DNA of 64,000 nucleotides from Myotis daubentonii. Lineage: Eukaryota > Chordata > Mammalia > Chiroptera > Vespertilionidae. A model generated the notes under the pieces. It did not search any database and was not told where the DNA came from. It saw only the letters and a list, made by a program, of their open reading frames with translations. Numbering within the stretch: position 1 is the first letter of the stretch; every line of letters starts with the position of its first letter. The DNA is taken from the NCBI RefSeq assembly GCF_963259705.1, contig NC_081840.1, forward strand, positions 151,774,282 through 151,838,281. Reading direction: 5' to 3'. The position numbers and the translations under genes were made by a program. Below are positions 10,171-21,765 of the stretch, piece after piece.

Positions 10171-11819
10171 AAAAGATTCTCTCTAAAGACAAAATCCTTA
10201 ATATTAAAAAAGATATAGTAGATGCTAATATTTTTTATATCAAATTACACACACACATGCACACAAATCCTGCTTTCTAAAATAATAACTCAGTCCTGAA
10301 AAGGCGTGCAGTTAATTTAAAGGACTTTTGGATTTTGGCGGGGAGGGGTGGTTGGAGAAGGGGCAAAAAGAGCAAACTGCAGAAGACCTGTACAATAGGT
10401 CATTCTGGGTAAGTTTCTATAATTGGTACTTCTTCTGTGAGACCGAGGAGCTGCAGACATTCCTCCAGTGAACACTCCAAAGCTTCTGTGCACAAAATCA
10501 CTTGAGAGGTTAAACAAACTCTGAACTGCCAGGAACAAAACAGCTGGATGACCTGGCACCTCATGTCTGTGTGATGAAATTTTGATGAATCCACACGATT
10601 AAAGAATAAAAACCACAACAGTACAGTCAAACTTATAACTTATGGAAACATGCTTTCTAAACATTTTTGCTCAACTTTGATCAAGTGGCAATTAATAATA
10701 CACTCTATTCAAAAGGCAAAATATAAAGCATAACATGTACAATCATAACGTATACAACCCTACACCCACTGATTCGCACTTAGAGAAGGCAGGAACTGGA
10801 AACGAAAACCTCAGCTTTATGGTTGAGTTTAATGGATCACTGCTGGATGCTCAAAAACACAGGCCTTTACAGGTAATTTCTAATTTCTACAAAGTAACAA
10901 TGCATTAGAACTGTATCCCAGAAGGGAGTTGAGCTCATACAAACAGAATTAGGGGGGGAAAAAACTTTCATTTTAAAATAAGAAAAAATGAGTAATCGAA
11001 GCCTAAATCAACATGAAAAGAAAAAAAAAATTATTGAAAACGTGGTCATGTTGTAAACTAGCTTGCAGAGCAAAGCAGTTCAGATAGGCCAAGAGACCAG
11101 GGTGCAAAAGCACAAACGAGAGTGAACTTATCCTTAATTCGGCACGCAAAGCACGTATCATTCAACAGGTCTTCTCAGCTCCTGCATACCAAGCACTGCT
11201 CTAGGGACTTGGCTACAGCACAATACAAACCCTAAAACCCGTCCTCAGGGCACTTAAATTCGAATTACCGCCTTAATAATTTTTATATCATCAATAAACC
11301 ATGTGTTACCATCTCTCGGACAAGCTCAGCTACTGTGATTTAAGATCTAGGCACACAGCATGAAAATATTATGAAGCAAACGCAGGATTATGAAGCTGCA
11401 GGAATTTTCATCTTGATCACTAGCTAAAACGAGGTATGTACCAGTATGAACTACACAAAACTACTATGAGTTCTCAAAGTGAAAAATATTGTCAACTGAA
11501 CAAAAATGAGGCATTGAAGGTTTATATCTGAAAAAGAGAGGTCTCAAGCCAATACTCCAAGCTTCAACTTTAAGAAAATAGAGGGGGGGAAAGTAAAATA
11601 AATCCATACCAAGTGAAAGCGGGGGGAAAAAAAAGCAAAGAAAATGAAAACAGGAAAAAATCAGCCAAATCAACAAACTACACAGAAATAAATATAAAAT
11701 TAACTCCTAGATCTAATAACTGACTCTAGGTAGGTTACAACATACAAAGTCAAATCACATTAACATATTCTAGCAATGAATATTTGGAACTAAAATTTTA
11801 AAAGCAATATCATTTAAAG
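10171..11819. other. AT-rich unique sequence with an L2-like remnant
   Basis: No gene is recognised. At about 11155-11260 the order 'catttaacaggtcttct..ctcctgcataccaagcactg' and 'ctctagggacttgg' matches the general plan of an ancient L2/MIR-age repeat. Short (CA) runs occur near 10250. ORFs of up to 80 codons are unremarkable. Confidence 0.4.
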
Positions 11820-12134
11820 TAGTTATATGAAAAAATAAATACTTGAGCATAAATCTAACAAGACATGCAAACGTGTTGGATCATGTAGGACCTGCATGCT
11901 GGAAAACCACAAAATGCTGATGAAAAAAATCAAAGATCCATACAAATTAACAGATGTAATTTACATGGAATGAAAAACAACATCAGATGTCAAGTCTCTG
12001 CAAATTATAGATCCAACGCAACTCCAATTAAAATCATAGCAGAATTTTTTGTAGAAATAAGCTAATTCTAAAAGTTAGGTGAAAAGTCAAAGGCACTGGA
12101 ATAGCTACAGAAACCTGATAAGGAATAAAGTGGG

Positions 12135-12345
12135 GCACTGCCCCGTACACCAGAAGACTGCAGTTGCCATTTCCAGTCAGGACACGTACCTACGTTGTGG
12201 GTTCAGTCGGGGTGTGGGGTATGTGCGGGAGGCAACAGACTGATAGTTATCTCTCATGTCAATGTCAATATCTCTCGCTCCCTTTATCCCTCCTTCCCTC
12301 CCCCGTCTTCTCTCTCTCTCTAAAAAGAAAAGAAGAAGAAAGAAA
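12135..12345 (+). mobile_element. Diverged Ves SINE
   Basis: The tRNA head is badly decayed, but the middle (ccagtcaggacacgtaccta, then cgttgtgggttcagt) and the end (tctctcatgtcaatgtcaat and a pyrimidine-rich run) follow the Ves plan. It ends in an A/G-rich tail. It must be an old copy. Confidence 0.7.
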
Positions 12346-12383
12346 TCAATAACAATAAAAACATAAAGTTGGAGGAATCAAGT

Positions 12384-12648
12384 GACTTTATTTATTTATT
12401 TAATCCTCATCCAAGGGTATGTTTTTCATTGATTTTAGAGAGAGGTGAATGGGAGGAGGGGAGAGAGGGAGAGAGAAAAAGAGAGACAGAGAGAGAAACC
12501 ACTGAGAGAGAAACATCAATCTGTTGCCTCCTAGAGGTGCCCCAACCGGGATTGAACTCAAAACCTAGGTACGTGCCCTGCCTGAATCGAACAAACCACC
12601 TTTTGGTGTAAGGGACAATGCTCCAACCAACCGAGTCACCCTATCAGG
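12384..12648 (-). mobile_element. Ves SINE, antisense
   Basis: Read on the minus strand it has the head (ccctgatagggtgactcggt) and body, and ends in the T-rich (here TTTA) tail at 12384-12402. A purine-rich (GAGA)n stretch at 12455-12510 lies where Ves elements carry their CTCT run. An 80-codon open frame over it is a by-product. Confidence 0.85.
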
Positions 12649-13345
12649 GCACACTGACTGACTAAGATTTGCCACTAAGTTACAATAATAATCAAAACAG
12701 CGTGGTACTGGTGAAGGTACAGATGAATAGAGTCCAGAAATAGACCTATATAAATAGGGCTAATTGTTTTTCACAAAGGTACAAAATGAATTCAATAGAG
12801 GAAGGACAGTCTTTTCAATACGGCGCTGGGATAACTGGACGTCTCTTTGGGGGAAAAAGAACCTCAACATAAAACCATACAACTTTTAGACGAAAATAAA
12901 ACACGGGGTAAAAGCCTCAAGACCTGAGTTAGATAAAGAATTCTTAGACACGGCACTACACGCATAAGGCATTAAAATCATAATAAAATGGACTTATCAA
13001 AATTTAAAAATCTGTTCTGAAAAAGGCACTCTTAAAAAACTAAGCTAATCACTGGAAAAAATATTTTCAAACCCTTATTTAACAAAGGACAGACAGCATC
13101 CCGATTACTAGTAAAAGATTGGCCAAGACCTAAGCAGACCCTGCAACACGTGGATAAACAGCTTGCAAAGAAGCGTAATAAAATTCACAGAACCAACACC
13201 AAAAAGAAAGTCAATTTTACTAGGTGTTAATTTTAAAAATAAAATCAAACTACTCTCATGGAGAAACAGAAGTAGCATCCAGGGGTGACATCCCATCACC
13301 AGCACTTACTGCAGGAAGGAGTTAGTAAAAGATTCAGAGGAGAAC

Positions 13346-13645
13346 ACCCTGAAAACTCCGTGATCTGAATTATGGATAATGAGGGTGAGCTTTTTCTTCC
13401 CTGGCATTGTGTGTCCTTTCACGTTGCAACTAAATAATTTAGTGCACCTTCCCTTTTTTAGGAGAGAGCTTCTATAAGGGCTGAGTAACAGACTGTGACA
13501 GCTAACCTGGCTCTTTTCAGCTTTATGGGAAAAGTACCAAATAAATCAAAATTACGATCGTATCACAGCTTATATTTGCATTGTCCCCCTTTTTATTTTT
13601 ATTTTTTATTTTTTTGCATTCTTAACACTCAGAGCCACTTTTACA
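13346..13645. other. Unique sequence, nothing recognised
   Basis: AT-rich DNA with a T-rich run at 13590-13617. I see no gene and no clear repeat here. Confidence 0.5.
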
Positions 13646-14231
13646 CAGTAAGTTCTCACTTAATGTCGTTGACGGGTTCTTGGAAACTGCGACCTTAAGA
13701 GAATCGACATATAAGGAACCCCAGGGAGAATTGATATAATTCTGTGTTGATCCTGGAGAAACCGAGTGAAGCTCCCACGGCATATTTCCGGTCACAGAAA
13801 CGTCACTCAACTTCTGAAGACCCAAAACACTTCTAATATGAAACACTGAAATGAACGTAAGCTATATATTCATTTAAGAACAAGTAAGATAACGGTTTTC
13901 CACCCCACTTATCCCAGTGCAGGGTCAGGGAGGCTGGAGCCTCTCCTGGCAGCTCGGGGCACAAGGGGGGACCCACCCTCACAGGACACCCTGCAAGGCA
14001 GGGCCACTCACACTCACACTCAGATGGGGACACTGTGGACATGACGTTTGCCTCATGTGCGCATCTTTGCGACGTGAGAGGAAATCGGGGTCCCCAGAGA
14101 AACCCCCACAGACATGGGGAGAACTAGCACACACCACACAGACAACGGCCCTGCTGAGAATCAATTATTTCTTCCCTCATCGACATTATAACAAAACGTT
14201 GAACGAAATGACATTACTCAAGGACCTACTG
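13646..14231. mobile_element. Tigger/mariner-like DNA transposon remnant
   Basis: The left end CAGTAAGTTCTCACTTAATG and the right end, read inverted, CAGTAGGTCCTTGAGTAATG form imperfect inverted repeats. Internal blocks such as gttcttggaaactgcgacct and gaacgaaatgacattac belong to a widespread TcMar-type (Tigger-like) family. The middle (about 13900-14150) is GC-rich and may include unrelated inserted sequence. No transposase frame survives. Confidence 0.65.
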
Positions 14232-15051
14232 TGCATTCTTTAGTGAGCTCTGTGAATGACGGGTGCTAGGTTTCAGTCGCTCATCCATCCATCATTTAAT
14301 GAGTGATGTGAGAGGCCCTGAGGATTAACTCGGCCCTTTCTGCCTCAGGAGAGGGGTCTGGTGGGACAGGCACCAGGGCCTCCCTGAACCTGTGCTGATC
14401 CTGGAGAAAGAAGAGACTGCGGAACAGAGGACCCGTGAAGTGGTTAAGAGTGTTTTAAGGAGCGATTCCCATTAGGAACTTTTAAAAGAAATGACTAATA
14501 GTTGGCACCTCGTAAATAAGGTGTTAGCGACACACCATCAGTTCCTCCGTCCCTTCGGAGGAGTACGGCGCCACACACACAGGAGCCGTCTTGGGACCCA
14601 GAGAGGAACAGGACCTGAGCATCTGGGGTGCGGCAGCTCTGTCCCATGGGGGTGATCAGGGCCCTGCTCCTGCCCCTCCCTCCAGCCCCTCCCCCTGACC
14701 GCTCTGCAGCACCTCCCAGCCCAGAATACACGTGTCACGCTTCCCCGTGTGCGCTGGGCACCGTGACAGCAGTAAGTGTGCCTCATATACAACCTCTCGT
14801 GACACCCGGCCCACCGCAGACCTAGGCCGGTCCTCCCTGCCCGCCACGCACGCAGCTGTGGGAACCACTTTAAAGAGTAACAAGGGCTGAGGGGCACTTC
14901 TTTCAAGGAAAAGCGAAGATGCTGAGAAAATCCCAGAGGTTTGAAGTAGCACCTGCGACAGTGACTGTGTCGGCGCGAGGAAATCAGGAACACCGGTGAG
15001 AAACCTCGAAAAGGGGCCGTGGCAGCGCAGCACCATTCTTGGGGTGAGCAC
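14232..15051. other. GC-rich unique sequence, no gene recognised
   Basis: Minus-strand open frames of 131 and 151 codons overlap in different frames at 14538-15051. They have Arg/Cys/Ser-rich, low-information translations typical of chance ORFs in GC-rich DNA. No domain, splice pattern or repeat is recognised. Confidence 0.45.
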
Positions 15052-15069
15052 AGCTGGATTATTACTCTT

Positions 15070-15289
15070 TTAATTTTTAAAAATATATTTTATTGAGTTT
15101 TTACAGAGAGGAAAGGAGAAGGATAGAGAGTCAGAAACATCGATGAGAGAGAAACATCGATCAGCCGCCTCCTGCACACTCTCTACTGGGGATGTGCCCA
15201 CAACCAAAGTACATGCCCCTGACCAGAATCGAACCTGGGACCCTTCAGTCCGCAGGCCGACGCTCAATCCACTGAGCCAAACCGGTCAG
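15070..15289 (-). mobile_element. Ves SINE, antisense
   Basis: It runs from a T-rich tail (taatttttaaaaatatattt) through the body to the tRNA head (actgagccaaaccggtcag). An identical 18-bp target-site duplication (agctggattattactctt) flanks it at 15052-15069 and 15290-15307. A perfect 18-bp duplication implies recent insertion. Confidence 0.95.
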
Positions 15290-15307
15290 AGCTGGATTAT
15301 TACTCTT

Positions 15308-17224
15308 ATTCCTAGAGCTAACACTGCACACGTTTCAGTGCACCCCACACACGCCACCTCAGGAAGATACATTTGCATAAAGTCATGAAAGGGCTCACTA
15401 GGGCACAGGCTGAAGCTCAAAGAAATCACAGCAGAAACTGTCCTACTGCCCTCACTTTCAGGTACAATGGAGTCTTATAAAGTTTGCTACTAAAATTAAA
15501 AGGCGTTTAAAAGCCGGGGGTGGAGGGGGAGCGGAGGGAGAGTGTGTGTCTGTCTGTCTGTGCATGAGTGTGTCTACGCATGTTTGAGTGTCTCTACAGT
15601 GCTCATGTATGTGCATGTGTGTCTATGCCTGCCTGTGTGTGTGTGTGCAATTACATTAAAAAACCGTTCTAAAAAGTGATTATCTTTGGATTGTGTATAT
15701 TTACTAACCTCTTGGCATCTTACAGGAAAAGACACTAATGGAATACAGTAACCATTTTTAAATCTGCTAATAAGACATCTATTACAAACTCAGTCTCATG
15801 GGAAAACCAGCTGACACTTCCCCAGCTTGGCCTCAGTGCCCGGGAGCCAGTAACTCCATGAGAAAAGGGAGAAGACAGTGACAATCTTAACTCTCGCTCT
15901 AAAAGCATTAAAATACCTCATTAACCCAGCCCACGATGACTGCCCTATAAACCAGAGAACGGGGAAATGGTGCTTCAGGACATGAGAAAGAATAGTTCTC
16001 CTGGCGAGGGGCGAGGGGCGGGTGGGCGGGGGGCGGTCGTCCCCACACCCACCACCTGTGCTTAGTCACCGAGGCCGCTGGAGGCATCTGCAGGGGCTCA
16101 GCTCACCAAGCCGCTGGCAGAACTCATAAGCTACAGGCATCACTCTAAAAGCACCTCCGCAGGCATGATATGAAAAAGGAAATTCAAAACAAATTCAAGA
16201 AGAACATGGTGACATTACACTCTGGACGGCTGGTCACGAAATGCACTCACGAGTTCGGTGGCGCTCAGCACAAGGACCTCGCATCACGTCTCCAGTGTCA
16301 AACTTCAATTAGAGCCATTTGTGCTTCTGAAGGGAAAGCAAGGTGCCCATGCAATCAACGGATGATGAGAACTTGTAAGTGGCGAGACCCAGAAAAAAAG
16401 AAAACAAATGGAGGAGGGAAAAGTGCCCACAGAAAAGAACTGTCTGTGAAAAATATTTAAAATGTCTAAAAAATAAATAAGCAAGAAAGAGACAAAAGAC
16501 AAGAAAGCGAGAAGATACCAGAGAGATGCAGAAACAGAACAGCAACGCTGGGCAAGGAAGGGTGGCTGTGAATCTCAGGTGTCCGCTTGCTGCCGGTTTT
16601 AGGAAAATCTTGTCATGGGGTTCTTGGTCCTTCTCGGGAGAAGTGGACAGCGAGGCACTAAAGAAAGAACAGGAGGGAAATACAGCTTCCCACTCCGGAA
16701 AGGCGCCCGGTGTGCGGGAAACAGACCCAGAGGGTCAGGGCCCGCTGAGGGCACAAGCGCAGACTCCTCGGAAAGTGAGCGAATCTCAGCTCCTTTTGCA
16801 ACCCTCACAGTCGCCACAGGGATGGGGACAGAGCCATGAAGTGTCCTCACCTTCTGTTTTGTGGACCATTTACAGAGCCTCAAATTTCCCTGGTGACCGA
16901 CCCAACACCAACCTGATTGATTGCGCTTCTTCCCGCACAGCTTCAGGTGTGGCTGTGAGACAAGTGAGCATCGTGGGACAGGGGGTAATGTCTTGATGCC
17001 GGCTCCATCCTCGCCCTCTGGTGCTGGCTGAATGCAGAGACCCCAGGAAGGTAAAGGACAAAACCACAGGCCACCAGCACCTGCTCCTCACACACACCTA
17101 AGGCCACTGCTGTCCAGGCGGTCCACAGGAATTTGAGTTAGCCCATTAAAATCTTGGGATTTGTCCCAGCAGCTAGAGTTATATAATTCTATCCAAAATC
17201 AACTATCTTTAAATCTCGATCATC
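15308..17224. other. Unique sequence with GT-rich microsatellite and G-rich tract
   Basis: A degenerate (TG)n/(TGTC)n tract lies at about 15540-15650, and a G-run cluster at 16004-16036. Open frames of 156 codons (16526-16996, + strand) and 94 codons (minus strand, same place) show no recognisable domain. No repeat family is recognised in the rest. Confidence 0.45.
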
Positions 17225-17237
17225 TGAGATTATTTTA

Positions 17238-17469
17238 TTTTTTATTTGCTTATTTTTTAATCCTCACCTGAGGATATTTTTTCCATTGATTTTTTTAAAA
17301 GAGAGAAAAGAAGAGAGGGAGGGATGGGAGATAGAAACATTACTGTGATAGAGACACATCTATTGGTTGCCTCCCGCACCCTCCCTGACCAGGACTGGGA
17401 ATCGAATCCAGCCGGGACTCTTCGATGTGCAGGCTGACGCTCTAACCACGGAACCCCACCAGCCAGGAA
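17238..17469 (-). mobile_element. Ves SINE, antisense
   Basis: The T-rich tail, the AGAG-rich region and the antisense head (accacggaaccccaccagcc) are present. A 13-bp target-site duplication (tgagattatttta) is identical at 17225-17237 and 17470-17482. Confidence 0.92.
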
Positions 17470-17482
17470 TGAGATTATTTTA

Positions 17483-19287
17483 GATTTCCTGGGACTTCAG
17501 ATCAAAACACACCTGACTGAGTGCCGTATAGCCACAAGCCAGAACCCTACCCTCCACCACGCTCCTTCCCTGACAGATTCTATACGCAGAGAGTGCCGAC
17601 TCAAATGTGCCGTTTTCTTTGACCCTCACAACAATCCCAATGATAATTGTCAGTATTCTTACTTCACAGGACAGACAGAGAGGAAGGTAACATAATGAGT
17701 GTGGGACGGAGGGTAAGATCCTGCTGGTCGACCCCAAACTCAGCCTCGAGGAAGGAAAGCTTTCCCCTGACGTGCCTGGTGAAACTCGGCTTTGTTTTAA
17801 TCATTTGCAAAGGAAAGGCACCCAAAGTCAGGGAAATACATTAACTTTAAAAAGCGTTGGTGTGTTACCAAGTTTTTAACACACAGCAGGCTACGTCAGT
17901 GATGGCGTCACCACCACACATGTATCACGCTTTAAATGCATCAACACATACATCTTCCCAGCAGCTCTGGGTGCAAGGTACCACTACTATCCTCACTTTA
18001 TAGACCAGAAAACTAAGGCCCAGAGAGGTTGGGGGCAGGACTCATTCACCAGCAAGTTCCCACAACAAACACTAGATAAATGCTGAATAAACGAACGGGT
18101 GCTGGACGTGGGCAACAATTAACCTCATTCGTTGAGCATGTCGGTGGCAATCATTACAGCCGCACGGACTGAGAGGCAGGCACCCCACACCTGCTCCCAC
18201 CAACCCAACAATCCCCTGCCCGGTCAGAGTTGCTGCCCCAACTCATGGGACACTGAGGCTCAGAGTGCAGATCTGGTCATGATCAAGGGCCAGTGAGGGT
18301 CTCCGTCCACAGCTCAGCTCCCTGCAGGTGCAGGGAGACCCGACTCGGCGATTTATGCATCTGCTCCGCGCTACACTCAACATGTAGTGGTCCCTAAAAC
18401 AGCAGGGGTGATACACTGAAATAAACCATCTTCGTAAAACACCAACAGTACGTTCCTTCTCTATCCGCTCTCCAGATGAAAGCCATCCTCCTGGTGCCTG
18501 CAGGCCTCAATGAACATCCCTCACGTCCCAACGTCCCCAAAAAAGAGCACTTGGAAGGTCCTACTGAATTCACACCCACCATTTCCTTTATTGATTCTCA
18601 AGCCTTTCTGTGAATGACGTCGCGGCTCCAAGAACCACAGTGCAGTGTGAGAAGGGAGGGCAGCGGGAACTGGAACTGAACCCGCATACAGGGCTGGCCC
18701 TGCTCAGTGACTATGATCTGCTCCCTGTCCCTTCTCCTCGCCCACAGGCTGATCACCAAACTCCATTCCCAGGTCGGGGGACCTCTCCAGCATCCACTGT
18801 GCTGATTCTCAGTCCTCTGTGACTTCCCCGCGGCAGCCAGGCCTGCGCCTAGAGCACTGCCCCCGTGGGCATTCGTACAGCTGGATGACACACGTATGCA
18901 CGTTCTGCCACTCCATCCATCAGGAAAACTGTGATCCCTGAGCAGGGTTTTCATGAGTCCCGAATTCCTGTTTACAGAAGAAACAAACTTCCTCCTGCTG
19001 GCCCTACACACGCCGCCTGTGTGAACGGACACGCGTCCAACGTGCTCTTCCTCGGCAGTCCTTGGCGGCCCGCGGCCCCACAACCACACACGCAGACCAA
19101 GTGTGTGGGACGCTGGCCCCGGGAAGGAGTGACGAAGATTAGGCTCCTATGCACCATGCGTTCACCACACCAGCTGCACTGAAACAAGCTGGGTCACACT
19201 GAGGAATAGGACCGATCCCTGTTTTTTCAAAAAGTGACAGTTGGGGAGATAATGAGTTTAATGTTATTTTTTAAATGTAATGGTAGG
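17483..19287. other. Unique sequence with MIR-like remnants
   Basis: Two stretches, about 17590-17690 (accctcacaacaatcccaat core) and 17930-18050 (ttatagaccagaaaactaag, then gcccagagaggtt), match the conserved core of MIR SINEs. A 163-codon minus-strand open frame (18598-19089) has no recognisable domain. No exon is identified. Confidence 0.5.
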
Positions 19288-19510
19288 CAGTGGTTCTCAA
19301 CCTTCCTAATGCCACGACCCTTTAATACAGTTCCTCATGTTGTGGTGACCCCCAATTTCATTGTTACAAATTGAACATAATTAAAGCATAGTGATTAATC
19401 ACAAAAACAATATGTAATTATATATGTGTTTTCCGATGGTCTCAGGTGACCCCTGTGAAAGGGTCATTCGACCCCCAAAGGGGTCGCGACCCACAGGTTG
19501 AGAACCGCTG
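19288..19510. mobile_element. SPIN-like non-autonomous hAT transposon
   Basis: It starts CAGTGGTTCTCAACCTTCCT and ends CCCACAGGTTGAGAACCGCTG when both ends are read across the hAT inverted repeats. The interior (cattgttacaaattgaacat, then aattaaagcatagtgattaa) matches the short SPIN ('Space Invader') consensus as I recall it. The element is 223 bp with no coding capacity. A clear 8-bp duplication is not visible at the flanks (atggtagg and tattagtg). Confidence 0.85.
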
Positions 19511-19810
19511 TATTAGTGTCCAAGTAAAAGATAAAGGCTTACAGGAGTGAGACAAGACAGGGTTACCGGGGATTATCAGAGCAGCACAGGGCCCTTTCCT
19601 GGGACAACAAGATTCTTTGGGAAACGGATAATGAAAGATTTTATTATTTTACTCTGAGCTTAATGTTAACTCATATTCCAAAAGCCACATGACATACAAC
19701 TTGTTATCACTGTTGATAATGTAACTCTAGTGTCTTCTCATCTTTGACAGCTGTCCTCATGCTCAAACACAGGTAAGGCTCATAAAACAGTGACATGAAA
19801 GGCCACTCTA
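19511..19810. other. Unique sequence, nothing recognised
   Basis: No gene or repeat family is recognised between the SPIN-like element and the antisense L1. Confidence 0.5.
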
Positions 19811-20822
19811 ATGTTTTTTTGTTTTTTAGTTTTTTAATTTATTGGGGTGACATTGGTCAACATGAACATATAGGTTTCAGATGTGAGTTTCTATGTTACA
19901 AGATCTGTATATGGCACCATGTGCCCACCACCCAAAGTCAAATCTTCTCCTGCCACCTCATATCAGGATCCCCTTCTCCCCCCACCCCCTTCTCTCTGGC
20001 AACCACCACACCACTGTGTTCACGAGTTTCAGTTTTATATCGCATATTATGAGTGAAATGACATGGTTCTTAGCTTTTTCTGACTTATTTCACTTAGCAT
20101 AATGTTCTCAAGGTCCACCCATGTTGCTGCGATGGCGCTATTTCATCCTTTCTTATGGCTGAGTAGTATTCCATCATGTATATGTACCACACCTTCTTTA
20201 TCCAGTCTTCCATCGCAGAATACTTTGGTTGTTTCCATGTCTTGGCCACAGTGAATAATGCTGCATAGGACAGAGGAGTACATAAATCTTTTCAAATACA
20301 TGATTTCGAAGTTTTCTGGTATATACCCAGGAGAGGGATTGCTGGGTTGTTTGGTAGCTCTATTCTCAATTTTTTGAGGAATTTCCAGGCTACATGGCTC
20401 TACCAGTCTACATTCCCACCAGCAGTGAACGAGGGTTCCCTTTTTTCCACAACCTCAACACTTGTTATTGCTTGGCTTGTTGGTAACGGCCACTCTAACA
20501 GGTGTGAGGTGGTATCTCATTGTAGTTCTGATTTGCATTTCCCTAATGGCCAGTGAGGTTGAACATCTTTTCATATACCTATTGGCTATCTGTATGTCTT
20601 GGGAGAGGTGTATTTTCAGGTCCTCTGCCCACTTTTTTATTGGGTTGTTTGGTGTTGAGTTTTATGAGTTCTTTACATATCTTGGAAATTAAACCTTTGT
20701 CAGAGCTACTGTTTGCAAATATCACCTCCCATTTGCTTGGCTGCCTCTTTGTTTTGTTGTTAGTTTCGTTCACTGTGCAGAGGCGTTTTAGTTTGAGATA
20801 GTCCCATTCACTTATTTTTGCA
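19811..20822 (-). mobile_element. LINE-1 3' part, antisense
   Basis: Read on the plus strand it begins with the reversed A-tail (ttttttgttttttagttttt). It continues with L1 3'-region landmarks in reverse: ttatggctgagtagtattcc, attgctgggttgtttggtag and caggtgtgaggtggtatctc. Short open frames on both strands are non-functional. Flanking aaaggcca blocks near 19800 and 20820 may be remnants of the target-site duplication. Confidence 0.85.
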
Positions 20823-20839
20823 AAGGCCATTTTTAAAGA

Positions 20840-21245
20840 ATGGAGATGCACTCATCTATTTATAGCCCCTATAGCTGTGCCCTTTCTTGAATGTCGCATC
20901 ATTGTGGTCACACAGCAAGTGGCCCTTTCAGACTGGCTTCCTTCATTTAGCAGCACGCACTGACCCACCAGCCCGCTTCTGTGTGGTTATGACGCTCACT
21001 CTGCCTCACTGAGCAGCCTCCTGTTCTCGGCGGGGTGCCTCCTTCATTCACTCACTCGCGGAGGATCCTCCGCTGGTGTTTGCTGTTCGTGAATACAGCT
21101 GTGTCTGCTGTTCACGAATACAGCTGCTGTAAACATCCGTGGCAGTTAGCATGTGGACTACAGTTTGCAGGTCAGCTGGGGAGACACCTCGGGGCTCACG
21201 GGCTGGATCTTACAATAAAACTGCTCTCAACATTGTAAGAAGGCG
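20840..21245 (-). mobile_element. Older antisense L1-like fragment with a short internal duplication
   Basis: The text aatacagctgctgtaaacatc and its surroundings fit an old L1 3' region in reverse ('aataaagctgctatgaacattc' type). A 28-32 bp segment (tgctgttcgtgaatacagctg and tgctgttcacgaatacagctg) is tandemly duplicated at about 21075-21128. High divergence keeps confidence modest. Confidence 0.5.
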
Positions 21246-21384
21246 GAGCTAAGTGGAGAAATCGGCAAGCACGACTACCGCTGATCAAGGCCAACGTCAA
21301 TACTCAGGAGCCATGGCTCCAGCCACACCCTTGACAACATGTCCCCAACAGGGCTTCACCCATGACCTTCCTCCCACAACCTCT

Positions 21385-21765
21385 CGACAACCCTGTCGAG
21401 TCACGAGAGAAACTTCAGACAAATCCCAATTGAGGAATGTTCTAGAACACACTGACCAGGTATCCTCAAAACTGTCAAAGTCACCAAAAAGAAAAGTCTG
21501 CAGGAGCTATGGAGACATGACCCCTAAATGCCACGTGGAATTCTGGGTGGGCTCCTGGGACAAAAAAAAAAAGGTCATGAGGGGAAATGAGGCTCAGAAT
21601 CAGTACGGTCCTGACTTAATAATAACGCACCTGTTTGCGTTTATCATTTGTGACAAATGTGCCAGGTGATGTGAGATGTTAGCAAGAGCAACGGCTGGGG
21701 CCTGTGGGAACTCTGTGCCATTGTCACAGCTTTTCTAACCTGTTGTAAAATTAAAGGTTTTTTTA
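21385..21765 (+). mobile_element. Ancient LINE-1 (L1M-type) 3' end
   Basis: The order of blocks caaatcccaattgaggaatg, actgtcaaagtcaccaaaaa, gtggaattctgggtgggctc, taataataacgcacctgt and acaaatgtgccag is that of an old mammalian L1 3' UTR. A 138-codon open frame at 21253-21669 runs over it and over the unique DNA just upstream; it is not a gene. Confidence 0.65.

Larger units (their letters stand above)
11820..13345 (+). mobile_element. Old LINE-1 ORF2 remnant, interrupted by two SINEs
   Basis: Blocks such as gacctgcatgctggaaaacc, caaattatagatccaacgca and, after the SINEs, caaaacagcgtggtactgg and ggcgctgggataactggac are decayed L1 ORF2 and 3' sequence in the + orientation. No frame stays open. 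Divergence is clearly higher than in the L1 at 7.7-10.2 kb. It was split by SINEs at about 12135-12345 and 12384-12648. Boundaries are approximate. Confidence 0.75.

Noticed and set aside
21253..21669. 138-codon coding region
   Set aside because: Its second half is the 3' end of an ancient L1, and no protein family fits.
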